Shown here piece by piece: positions 18,573-26,129 of a DNA stretch of 64,000 nt (position 1 is its first letter; every line of letters starts with the position of its first letter). Both the position numbers and the translations under genes were made by a program. Where the stretch lies: assembly GCA_965116625.1 (NCBI GenBank), contig OZ220717.1:3844001-3908000 (forward strand), read 5' to 3'. The notes under the pieces were generated by a model, which worked only from the letters and a program-made list of their open reading frames with translations, was not told the origin of the DNA and ran no database searches. The stretch comes from VXNE01 sp965116625. GTDB taxonomy: Bacteria; Pseudomonadota; Gammaproteobacteria; Pseudomonadales; Azotimanducaceae.

Positions 18573-19306
18573 TGGGCGAACGGGTTAGGGTCGGGGCGGT
18601 GATCCCCGCGCGCGACGAGGAGGACAACATCGGAACCGTGGTGCGGGCATTGCGGGCGTTGCAAACCGGCACGGGCGATCCATTGGTCGACGATATCGTG
18701 GTATGCGACAACGGATCGGCGGACGCGACCGCACCAAGAGCGCTCGATGCCGGCGCGCGGGTCGTGAGTCAGCCGACGCCCGGGTACGGCATCGCCTGTC
18801 TCACCGCGATCGCCGCCCTCACGGATGTCGACATCGTGCTCTTCGTCGATGGAGACCAGTCCTTCGACGTGGGCCAGGCAACGCGCCTGCTCGAAGCCAT
18901 TGCCGCCGGCGCCGACCTCGCGATCGGGTCGCGCGTCCTCGGCCGCATGGAACCCGGCGCCCTGTCGGCGCCGCAGATCGCCGGCAACCGGGTGGCCGGC
19001 TTCCTGATCCGACTCCTCTGGAGAGCGCGCGTGACCGATCTGGGGCCGTTCCGGGCGATCCGGCGAAAGGCACTTGCCGCGCTCGACATGCGGGATACGG
19101 CCTACGGCTGGACGGTCGAGATGCAGATCAAGGCGATTCAACAGGACATGCGCGTCGTCGAAGTTCCGGTCGACACGCTCCGGCGGCGCCATGGAAAGTC
19201 GAAGGTCGGCGGTACCGTCCGGGGTGTGTTGGGTGCAAGTATCGGCATCCTCGGTATGATCCTGAAACTGGCTCTACGCCCTGCGCGCCCGACACCTGAG
19301 GAGTAA
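18572..19306 (+). CDS. Family 2 glycosyltransferase (polyprenyl-phosphate sugar synthase type)
   Basis: A 244-residue GT-A enzyme. VGAVIPARDEEDNIGTVV begins the nucleotide-sugar fold, VVCDNGSADAT holds the second strand, and FVDGDQSFD carries the D-x-D metal site. TPGYGIACLTAIAAL is typical of DPM1-like enzymes that make polyprenyl-phosphate hexose. ITDL-like VTDLGPFRAIRR and the basic RRRHGKSKVGG near the C terminus fit lipid-phosphate binding. There is no membrane helix pair as in ArnC, only a short hydrophobic end. The start codon overlaps the stop of the GT-C gene. Confidence 0.88.
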   Translation: MGERVRVGAVIPARDEEDNIGTVVRALRALQTGTGDPLVDDIVVCDNGSADATAPRALDAGARVVSQPTPGYGIACLTAIAALTDVDIVLFVDGDQSFDVGQATRLLEAIAAGADLAIGSRVLGRMEPGALSAPQIAGNRVAGFLIRLLWRARVTDLGPFRAIRRKALAALDMRDTAYGWTVEMQIKAIQQDMRVVEVPVDTLRRRHGKSKVGGTVRGVLGASIGILGMILKLALRPARPTPEE

Positions 19307-19309
19307 TGC

Positions 19310-20125
19310 ATGAGACGCTTCGTTCTGGCCTTGGGGCTATGCATGGCGTTCGGCACCCACGCCGCCCAGGAACCGGAGTTGATCCCGTTCTGGGATTCGG
19401 GCGACGACGCCAACGCGGCGACCATCGACCACGGCGCGTGGCAGGAACTGCTGGATGCGTATCTCTCCACCCATCCATCCGGCGTGAACCGGTTCGACTA
19501 TGCCGGCCTGAAGGCCACGGCGGGTGACCGCGCGAAGCTGAACGCCTACCTGGACAGCCTCCAGGCCATGGACCCGCGGGCGTATTCGCGCACCGAGCAG
19601 AAGGCGTACTGGATCAACTTCTACAACGCGTTGACGGTCAAGGTGGTCACCGACGCCTACCCGGTGAAGTCCATCAGGCAGATTCACGAGGGCTGGATAC
19701 CCCTGACCGGCCCCTGGGGAGACGTCCACGCAAATGTCGCCAGCCAGGAACTGACCCTCGACAACATCGAACACGGCATTCTGCGGCCTATCTGGCAGGA
19801 TGAACGCATCCACTACGCCGTCAACTGCTCGGCCATCGGCTGCCCCAACCTCGCCACCCAGGCGTACACGGCCGAGAACATGGAGGACCTGCTCGAACAG
19901 GGCGCCCGCGAGTACGTGAACCATCCCCGTGGCGTCGACGTCGTCGACGAGGACTTCATCGTCCTGTCGAGCATCTACGACTGGTGGGTCCTCGACTTCG
20001 GCGACTCCGAGGAGGGCGTGCTCACCCACCTGGTCAAGTACGCCGATGACGCATTGGCGGCGCAACTCGAGGGTTTCGCCGGCGCCATCGACTACGAGTA
20101 CGACTGGGACCTCAATCAGCCATAA
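19310..20125 (+). CDS. DUF547 secreted protein
   Basis: A 271-residue protein with a signal peptide (first ~18 residues, cleavage near THA-AQ) and a DUF547 domain. Visible family features are KAYWINFYNALTVKVV, the VKSIRQI block, and RIHYAVNCSAIGCPNL with a conserved histidine and two cysteines. GAGGAG lies 7 nt before the ATG, 4 nt after the GT2 stop, so it is the third gene of the operon. The activity is not established; a cysteine-dependent hydrolase has been considered for the fold. DUF547 genes are often near TVP38-flavoprotein genes, as here (convergent at 20168). Confidence 0.9.
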   Translation: MRRFVLALGLCMAFGTHAAQEPELIPFWDSGDDANAATIDHGAWQELLDAYLSTHPSGVNRFDYAGLKATAGDRAKLNAYLDSLQAMDPRAYSRTEQKAYWINFYNALTVKVVTDAYPVKSIRQIHEGWIPLTGPWGDVHANVASQELTLDNIEHGILRPIWQDERIHYAVNCSAIGCPNLATQAYTAENMEDLLEQGAREYVNHPRGVDVVDEDFIVLSSIYDWWVLDFGDSEEGVLTHLVKYADDALAAQLEGFAGAIDYEYDWDLNQP

Positions 20126-20167
20126 GCGGCCCCCGCCACAGGGAACGCCTCAAACCTCCCCCGCGTC

Positions 20168-22345
20168 TCAGCCCTGCGCGGCGTCGGCGTGACCGGGTCC
20201 CGAACTCCGCCCGCGGCGCAGGCGGTGGAACCGCTCCACCCAGTCGAGCAGGTTCTCCGGCGCATGCTTCTTGCGCCAGGCACTCGCGGCGAACTTGTTA
20301 GCTTCCGTCAGCGTCGGGTAGATGTGGATCGTCCCCATCAGGCCCTTGAGCCCCTTGCCCCATTTCATCGCCGCGATGAACTCGGCGATGAGGTCGCCCG
20401 CATGGTGGCCGACGATGGTCGCGCCAAGAATGCGGTCCTTGCCCGGAGGGGTGAGTACCTTGATGAAGCCACGGCCCTCCTCGTCCGCCAGCGCGCGGTC
20501 GAGTTCCTCGAGTTCGTAGTGCGTCACCTCCACGTCGATGCCGCGGCTTGCCGCCTCCTGTTCGTTCAGGCCGACCCGGGCCACTTCCGGATCGGTGAAG
20601 GTCGTCCACGGGATGACCGAGTAGTCCGCCTTGAACCGCTTCAACGGGCTGAACAGCGGATTCACCGATGCGTACCACGCTTCGTGTGACGCGGTATGGG
20701 TGAACTGGTAGGGGCCGATGGCATCCCCGCAGGCATAGATCGTAGGGACGCTGGTGCGCAGGTACTCGTCGACTTCGACCTCGCCGCGTTCGCCGACAGT
20801 GACACCGACATCCTCAAGTCCCAGCCCTTCGGTATTCGGCTGACGTCCAACGGCAACGAGGATCGCATCGAACGGCACGCGAACCTCGGCGCCGCCTTCT
20901 TTCTCGCACACGAGGACGCGCTCGCCGCCCTCCGGCTCGACACGCACGGCGCGGTGGCTGGTCAGCACCCGGATGCCTTCGGAGGCGAACTGCCGCTGTA
21001 TGAGGTCGATCACGTCCGCGTCCTCCCGCATGAGGAGGTGCGGCGCCTGCTGCACCATGGCGACGTCCGCACCGAACCGCCGGAAGGCCTGGGCCAGTTC
21101 GCTGCCGATGGGACCGCCCCCCAGCACGACGAGCCGCGACGGCAGTTCGCGGATCTCCCAGATGGTGTCCGACGTGTAGTAACCCGCCTCCTCCAACCCG
21201 GGGATGGGCGGTACGAACGGTGCGCCGCCCGTGGCGATGACGATGTTGCGGGTGGTGATCTCCCGGCCGTCGACGCGAACGCTGTAGGGCGACGTGATCC
21301 GCGCGTCCCCCATGATGCAGTTCACGCCGAGCCCGGTATAGCGTTCCACGGAGTCGTGGGGCTCGATCCTGGCGATGATGCGCTGCACCCGCTCCATCAC
21401 CTCGCCGAAATCGAACTCGACGCTCGCGCTCCTGAAACCGAATTCCTTCGCGCGGGCGGCATAGGACAGCATCCTGGCGGAGCGCAGCAGCGACTTGCTC
21501 GGCACGCAGCCGGTGTTCAGGCAGTCACCGCCCATGCGGTGGCGCTCGACGAGCGTGACCCTGGCCTTGACGGTGGCGGCGATCAGCGCGGCGACGAGGC
21601 CACCCGAGCCGGCCCCGATCACCACCAGGTTGTTGTCGAACCGCTTCGGCTTCCTGAACCCGCGCAACACCTTGCGGGACTTGATGGCGTCGAGGATCTT
21701 CTTGGCAATCAGCGGCGCCAGGCCGAGGAGCGCAAAGGAGACCCACAGGGCCGGCGACAGGATGTCCCCCACGGACTCGATCTGGCCGAGTTCCGCGCCG
21801 GCGTTCACGTATACGATGGTGCCAAAGATCATGCCGAGCTGGCTGACCCAGTAGAAGCGCCAGGTGGAAATCGGTGTCAGCGCCATCGCGAGGTTGATGG
21901 CGAAGAACGGGACCGCGGGAACCAGGCGCATGGCGAACAGGTAGAACGCGCCTTCCCGCTCGACGCCCCGGTCGATGGTCGCGAGGTACTGCCCGAATCG
22001 CGCGCGCACGGCGTCCCGGAACAGGTAGCGCGCGATGGTGAACGCCATGGTCGCCCCCAGGGTGCTCGCGAACGACACCATGACCACGCCCTGCACGAGC
22101 CCGAACACGGCGCCGGCAATGAGCGTGAGCAGGGCGGCACCGGGTAGCGATGTCCCGGTCACCAGCACATAGATGACGAAGAACGCGACGGCCGTGGTCA
22201 AGGGGTTCGCCGATTCGTACGCGATGATGGCTTCACGCTGCGCCGCGAAGAACTCGAGCGTAATGAACCGCTGCAGGTCGAACACGAAGAACAGCGCGAT
22301 GAGCGCCACCAACGCGATGAAGAGGATGATTCGGCTCGGTTTCAT
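20168..22345 (-). CDS. TVP38/TMEM64 membrane domain fused to a pyridine nucleotide-disulfide oxidoreductase
   Basis: A 725-residue fusion. Residues 1-230 are a DedA/VTT-type membrane domain with about six helices, including TGTSLPGAALLTLIAGAVFG and RLVPAVPFFAINLAMA. After a basic linker, residues 240-705 are a flavoprotein disulfide reductase: GAGSGGLVAALIAA for FAD, the redox-active pair in CLNTGCVPSK, GGGPIGSELA for NAD(P)H, ACGDAIG for FAD, and the dimer-interface HIYPTLTEA. It resembles mercuric reductase and dihydrolipoamide dehydrogenase, but has no heavy-metal domain or C-terminal cysteine pair. The substrate is unknown. It is the last gene of an operon with a beta-barrel and a CxxC protein. 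Confidence 0.92.
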   Translation of the reverse strand: MKPSRIILFIALVALIALFFVFDLQRFITLEFFAAQREAIIAYESANPLTTAVAFFVIYVLVTGTSLPGAALLTLIAGAVFGLVQGVVMVSFASTLGATMAFTIARYLFRDAVRARFGQYLATIDRGVEREGAFYLFAMRLVPAVPFFAINLAMALTPISTWRFYWVSQLGMIFGTIVYVNAGAELGQIESVGDILSPALWVSFALLGLAPLIAKKILDAIKSRKVLRGFRKPKRFDNNLVVIGAGSGGLVAALIAATVKARVTLVERHRMGGDCLNTGCVPSKSLLRSARMLSYAARAKEFGFRSASVEFDFGEVMERVQRIIARIEPHDSVERYTGLGVNCIMGDARITSPYSVRVDGREITTRNIVIATGGAPFVPPIPGLEEAGYYTSDTIWEIRELPSRLVVLGGGPIGSELAQAFRRFGADVAMVQQAPHLLMREDADVIDLIQRQFASEGIRVLTSHRAVRVEPEGGERVLVCEKEGGAEVRVPFDAILVAVGRQPNTEGLGLEDVGVTVGERGEVEVDEYLRTSVPTIYACGDAIGPYQFTHTASHEAWYASVNPLFSPLKRFKADYSVIPWTTFTDPEVARVGLNEQEAASRGIDVEVTHYELEELDRALADEEGRGFIKVLTPPGKDRILGATIVGHHAGDLIAEFIAAMKWGKGLKGLMGTIHIYPTLTEANKFAASAWRKKHAPENLLDWVERFHRLRRGRSSGPGHADAAQG

Positions 22346-22404
22346 GTCAGCACACCTCCCTTGTCAGGTAGCGACGAGCGGTAGCCGAAGGCACCGGCTG
22401 CGGG

Positions 22405-23262
22405 TCAGAACCCGAACCTGTAAGTGAACGTACCGGCGACGGCATTGAAGTCCCCCGTGTTGCGCCCGTCCAGAACGTCGAACCATCGCAGCCCGATGTC
22501 CACGGGACCAACGGAGAGGGTTCCTCCCAGGGAAAGGCGATTGATCTCCTCGGCCACGAACGGGAGCACGAAACGCGTGAACCCGGGGCCGTGGATGTCG
22601 GCGTCGCCATCCGACCTCTGCAGGTGGTACTGCGCGCTCAACACGACGTGCGGCCCGGCAATGAGGTGCGCGTCGAAGTTCACGAAAGTCTCCCGGGGCA
22701 CGTCGTTGGACCGGTTGCGTGTGCCCACTTCGGCGGACAGGGCCAGGCGATCACCGAGCACCTTGCCGACGATACCGGAAATCTCCAGGCCATCGGCTCC
22801 CTCGCCGATCGCCGTGGGCCAGTTGATCTCGTAGTCTCCCGCGATGATCGCGCCGACGCGCACGGCCATGCTCGGTATATCGCTTATCACCTCGTCGGCA
22901 AAGCGCCACGTCAGACCCAGATGCAGGTCCGTTCGACCGTCTTGCGTCGGGTGCGTGGAGCTGTACTTGTTTTTCGCTTCGGATCCGCCGACCTGCGCGT
23001 CCAATGCCCAGGCATCGGTGAGACCGTACGAGCCGCTGATGGATGTCGTGGTTTGCTCCAGGCCGGGCCCAAACGGCGTGTGTGCCATCCTCCCGTCCAC
23101 GATGTGCCAGAAGTCGTCTGCCGACTGCGAGACGTGGGAGACCGTGACCGACCCGGAACCCGGCGCGGGTAGCCACACCGAGCCGTTCGCGTGGGCGCTG
23201 GTCGCGAATGACACCACCGGCGCGAGGATGAGGAGCGTGATTCGCCTTGTACAAAACTTCAT
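22405..23262 (-). CDS. Predicted outer-membrane beta-barrel protein
   Basis: A 285-residue protein with a signal peptide (cleavage near AHA-NG). The rest is built of alternating amphipathic strands, for example GSVTVSHVSQ, TSISGSYGLT, TDLHLGLTWRF and VDIGLRWFDVL, and it ends with the aromatic strand TFTYRFGF, the usual signal for BAM-dependent assembly. I do not recognise a named family; it looks like a small transporter-like barrel. It begins 20 nt after the CxxC protein and ends about 59 nt before the TVP38-flavoprotein gene, so all three are probably co-transcribed. Confidence 0.8.
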   Translation of the reverse strand: MKFCTRRITLLILAPVVSFATSAHANGSVWLPAPGSGSVTVSHVSQSADDFWHIVDGRMAHTPFGPGLEQTTTSISGSYGLTDAWALDAQVGGSEAKNKYSSTHPTQDGRTDLHLGLTWRFADEVISDIPSMAVRVGAIIAGDYEINWPTAIGEGADGLEISGIVGKVLGDRLALSAEVGTRNRSNDVPRETFVNFDAHLIAGPHVVLSAQYHLQRSDGDADIHGPGFTRFVLPFVAEEINRLSLGGTLSVGPVDIGLRWFDVLDGRNTGDFNAVAGTFTYRFGF

Positions 23263-23282
23263 CGTGATGTTCCCCTTTCCCG

Positions 23283-23624
23283 TCAGAGCTTGAAACGTCG
23301 CGTCAGGAAGTAGTGCACCATCTCCTGCTCGTCGCGCTCAAGCACCTTGATGTGATCGTCATCCGGGGTGCCCGGCTTTTCCGCCTCGTCACGCGCCTCG
23401 AGGCTGTTCTTGAGACTGAGCGCTCGCTCGCGGTCCAACGCCCCTTTCTGGATCGGGCAGGAAGCACAGACCAGTTTCTGGTAGGTCAGCGCCTTGCCCT
23501 GCGTGTACGCGTCCCGGGGGTTGACCGCCCCGCCCGCCGTGATGGAGCCGGAGGCAAGGGCCGAAGACTGCAGCAAGGCCACCATCACTGCGCCGGCCAC
23601 CCAGGGGCCAGTAAACCGTTTCAT
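23283..23624 (-). CDS. Small periplasmic CxxC protein
   Basis: A 113-residue protein with an N-terminal signal peptide (cleavage near ALA-SG). The mature part has YTQGKALTYQKLVCASCP, a cysteine pair spaced like CxxC without the histidine of a c-type heme site, and then a charged helical C terminus. The pair could form a reversible disulfide or bind metal. It is the first gene of the operon with the barrel protein and the TVP38-disulfide reductase fusion, which suggests a thiol-redox theme. No named family recognised. Confidence 0.75.
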   Translation of the reverse strand: MKRFTGPWVAGAVMVALLQSSALASGSITAGGAVNPRDAYTQGKALTYQKLVCASCPIQKGALDRERALSLKNSLEARDEAEKPGTPDDDHIKVLERDEQEMVHYFLTRRFKL

Positions 23625-23777
23625 CGCATTTCCCTATCGAACTCGTCAGTCTCTGACCCGGCTCCCCGGTCGGAGTTCCACGACGGGAGCCTTCAGCCGG
23701 GGAAGTTACCCCCAGCGCTCACGCGTACTTCCATGGAAGCCGGGACTCGGCCCGTAGGATAGCTTCCCGCACAAGAT

Positions 23778-23799
23778 TGGTGCAAAGCACTCTGCACCA
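23778..23799. promoter_or_regulatory. Perfect 7-bp inverted repeat TGGTGCA-N8-TGCACCA
   Basis: This inverted repeat lies in the 269-bp gap between the CxxC-protein start (23624) and the end of rimI (23894). It is about 155 bp upstream of the CxxC gene, on its transcription path, so it may be an operator or an RNA stem. The inner part GTGCAAAGCAC is a second overlapping palindrome. The rest of this gap shows no gene that I can support. Confidence 0.4.
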
Positions 23800-23893
23800 G
23801 TCCGGGGCAATCACTGGTGGTGCGGCGGAGCGGTTCACGCCCAGCTGTTCTCTCACGTCCCGTAACGCCGAAGACAGCCTGACCAGGAAGATG

Positions 23894-24373
23894 TCAGGCA
23901 CCGCCGGTGTCAAGCCGAAGCGCCAGGATTTTTGCGTCCTCCCGGCCATTCGCCGCCGGATAGTAGCGCTTGCGCAGCCCGACTTCGTCGAAACCGAGGG
24001 AGGCGTACAGGCGGCACGCGATCTCGTTGGACGGACGCACCTCCAGGAACATGACCCGTGCCCTGCGGCCGATGGCGCGCACGATCATATGCTCGGCGAG
24101 CGCGCGTCCGTGGCCCTGGCGCTGTGCGTCCAGGCCGATGCAGATGTTGAGCAGGTGCGCCTCGCGCGCCGCCACGGACAGCACGGCGTGGCCGATGACT
24201 TCGCCGCGGAACCTCGCTATCCAGCACTCGTGCCCCGCGGCCATGCAATCCACGAAGATGCTGCCCGCCCACGGAAACGCATAAGCGCTCCGCTCGTTTC
24301 GAACGACGTCTTCGACGTCGCGCAGGTGCATGACCTCGAAGGCGACTATTTCAGGCCCTGGATCCGCCGCCAT
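23894..24373 (-). CDS. rimI: Ribosomal protein S18 alanine N-acetyltransferase RimI
   Basis: A 159-residue GNAT acetyltransferase. DVEDVVRNERSAYAFPW at the start is the RimI substrate-binding block, LLNICIGLDAQRQGHGRAL is the acetyl-CoA loop, and FLEVRPSNEIACRLYASLGFDEVGLRKRYY is the RimI-specific C-terminal stretch. It acetylates the N-terminal alanine of S18. It overlaps the upstream gene by 28 nt, matching the gammaproteobacterial arrangement in which rimI follows a holD-like gene. Confidence 0.92.
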   Translation of the reverse strand: MAADPGPEIVAFEVMHLRDVEDVVRNERSAYAFPWAGSIFVDCMAAGHECWIARFRGEVIGHAVLSVAAREAHLLNICIGLDAQRQGHGRALAEHMIVRAIGRRARVMFLEVRPSNEIACRLYASLGFDEVGLRKRYYPAANGREDAKILALRLDTGGA

Positions 24374-24939
24374 AGCGATTGCTTCTCAGCCGGATCGCGC
24401 AACGCGCGGTCCAGGTAAAGGTATCCGTCCAGGCCGTCGCCGATCAGTTCCCGCACCCGCGCGCCAGCCGCCAGTACGCGCGTGCGCCCGTCGACCTGCG
24501 TCTCAAGGTACGCGCGAAAAGCCCGGCGGGCCGCTTCCATCCCCGCATCCCCCGAGCGCAGTTGGGGCCAGTCGAAGCGCAGGCTCTCGGGGGCGACGCG
24601 CCCCGGGCCATGCATGGCGCGCGCGACATCGAGAAAGAAACGCCGCTCCTGCCACAGGGGCGCGTCGATCAGGGCCAGCACGCGCCCGAAACGAACGCAT
24701 CGGATGGTGAACGCGACAGCCTCGCCAACCGGTTGAGGGGCCTCCCCCGCATGCGCGACGGCGGGCCGGCCGGCAACCTCGCCCACCGGCGCGCGGCCCG
24801 TGGCGGCGTCCGTTTTCGGGGTGTGCCCCGCGTCCGCGCGCGTCCGCGCCGCAAGCAGTTCGCGCCGCACCCAGACATCGATGCCGAGGGCATCCAGGTA
24901 TGCCAGGGACGCGGAAGGGAGCATCGAACAAGTGTACAT
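24346..24939 (-). CDS. Uncharacterised protein preceding rimI (possible HolD-like)
   Basis: A 197-residue protein. LAYLDALGIDVWVRREL near the N terminus is reminiscent of HolD (DNA polymerase III psi), and its position directly before rimI with a 28-nt overlap is that of holD or its functional equivalent in gammaproteobacteria. A disordered alanine-rich stretch (about 33-70) separates this from a C-terminal domain with hydrophobic RFGRVLALIDAPLW and RRFFLDVARAM. The start ATG has GGAG 5 nt upstream. The identity with HolD rests mostly on position, and no other family is recognised. Confidence 0.6.
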   Translation of the reverse strand: MYTCSMLPSASLAYLDALGIDVWVRRELLAARTRADAGHTPKTDAATGRAPVGEVAGRPAVAHAGEAPQPVGEAVAFTIRCVRFGRVLALIDAPLWQERRFFLDVARAMHGPGRVAPESLRFDWPQLRSGDAGMEAARRAFRAYLETQVDGRTRVLAAGARVRELIGDGLDGYLYLDRALRDPAEKQSLWRRIQGLK

Positions 24940-24973
24940 CAGCGCTCCGCAGCCTTACATTAGGTCATCCGAA

Positions 24974-25031
24974 GGCTTCCGAACGGCTCCCAAAGGGGTC
25001 CCCGAAGCCGCAAGGAACAGCCCCGAAGGGG
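24974..25031 (+). promoter_or_regulatory. Two hairpins in the aroG leader
   Basis: GGCTTC (24974-24979) pairs with GAAGCC (25004-25009), and CCCC-GAA-GGGG (25021-25031) forms a second stem that ends 21 nt before the aroG start. They could modulate translation or act as an attenuator, but no aromatic-rich leader peptide or T-tract was found. Confidence 0.3.
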
Positions 25032-25052
25032 GTCGAAACAAAGAAGGACAGC

Positions 25053-26117
25053 ATGCAATACCTCACCGACGACGTGCGCATCTCGGGCATGGAGGAAGCC
25101 GCCGCTCCCGCGGAAATGATCGAGGAGTTGCCCATCTCCCAGCGCGCCTCGCAGCTCGTGTTCAACCTGCGGCGCCGGCTCGCCGACATCATCGCGGGAC
25201 GGGACGACCGCCTGGCGGTGGTGGCCGGACCGTGTTCCATTCATGATCCCAAGGCTGCGATGGAATACGCCGAGCGTCTGACCGAACAGGCCGACAGGCT
25301 GGCGGAGGACCTCTGCATCATCATGCGCGTCTACTTCGAGAAGCCGCGCACCACGGTGGGCTGGAAAGGCCTCATCAACGATCCGCACCTCGACGGCACG
25401 TTTGACATCAACCTCGGGCTGCGCACCGCGCGGCAACTGCTCCAGAACATCGTCGACCTGGGACTGGGAACGGGCACCGAGTACCTCGACCCCATCTCGC
25501 CGCAGTACTACGGCGACCTCGTGTGCTGGGGCGCCATCGGTGCGCGCACCACCGAGAGCCAGATCCATCGACAACTCGCTTCCGGCCTGTCCTGTCCGGT
25601 GGGCTTCAAGAACAGCACCAACGGCAATATCCAGGTCGCCGCCGACGCGGTGAAGTCGGCGACAAACGAGCACGTCTTCCTCTCGGTGACGAAGTCGGGA
25701 CACTCCGCCATCTTCCAGACCCGGGGCAACGACGATTGCCACATCATTCTCCGGGGGGGCGGCGGCGAGACGAACTTCGACAACCCCTCCGTGCACTACG
25801 CCAGCAAGATCCTGGAGCAGGCCGGACTGCGGGACAGCGTCATGATCGACATGAGCCATGCGAACGCGCAGCGGGATCCCAACCGCCAGCTCAACGTGTG
25901 CGACGACATCTGCGGCCAACTGGAGGCCGGCGAGGGACACATCCTGGGCGTGATGATCGAAAGCAACCTCGTCGGCGGCTCGCAGTCCATCGACGCCGAG
26001 GAACTCGTCTACGGACAGAGCGTGACCGACGGCTGCATCGGCTGGGACGACACGGTCACGTGCCTCGACAAGCTTGCCGTAGCGGCGAGAAAACGCCGCG
26101 ACGCCAGCCAGCCATAG
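25053..26117 (+). CDS. aroG: 3-deoxy-7-phosphoheptulonate (DAHP) synthase, class I (AroG type)
   Basis: Condenses phosphoenolpyruvate and erythrose 4-phosphate at the entry to the shikimate pathway. The 354-residue length is that of AroFGH. VVAGPCSIHDP, RVYFEKPRTTVGWKG, GARTTESQIHR, GFKNSTNG and DMSHAN are diagnostic, giving metal and phosphate ligands. AAGAAGGA lies 5 nt before this ATG; an upstream in-frame start at 24900 reads through the leader hairpins and is rejected. The sequence does not show which aromatic amino acid inhibits it. It is divergent from the holD-like gene and convergent with the symporter gene. Confidence 0.95.
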   Translation: MQYLTDDVRISGMEEAAAPAEMIEELPISQRASQLVFNLRRRLADIIAGRDDRLAVVAGPCSIHDPKAAMEYAERLTEQADRLAEDLCIIMRVYFEKPRTTVGWKGLINDPHLDGTFDINLGLRTARQLLQNIVDLGLGTGTEYLDPISPQYYGDLVCWGAIGARTTESQIHRQLASGLSCPVGFKNSTNGNIQVAADAVKSATNEHVFLSVTKSGHSAIFQTRGNDDCHIILRGGGGETNFDNPSVHYASKILEQAGLRDSVMIDMSHANAQRDPNRQLNVCDDICGQLEAGEGHILGVMIESNLVGGSQSIDAEELVYGQSVTDGCIGWDDTVTCLDKLAVAARKRRDASQP

Positions 26118-26129
26118 CCAGTAGCCGGT

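Noticed and set aside
20168..22345. Mercuric reductase
   Set aside because: The N-terminal heavy-metal domain and C-terminal vicinal cysteines are absent, and no other mer gene is present; a TVP38 membrane domain is fused instead.
23778..23799. NtrC site or sigma-54 promoter
   Set aside because: The half-sites are in the opposite order to the NtrC consensus and no GG-N10-GC promoter with correct spacing was found.
23719..23949. 76-codon open frame on the minus strand upstream of the CxxC gene
   Set aside because: Overlaps the end of rimI by 56 nt, has no ribosome site and no family features.
24900..25052. Longer AroG starting at 24900
   Set aside because: The extra 51 residues are encoded by the hairpin-rich leader, do not resemble the family, and a good ribosome site precedes the ATG at 25053.
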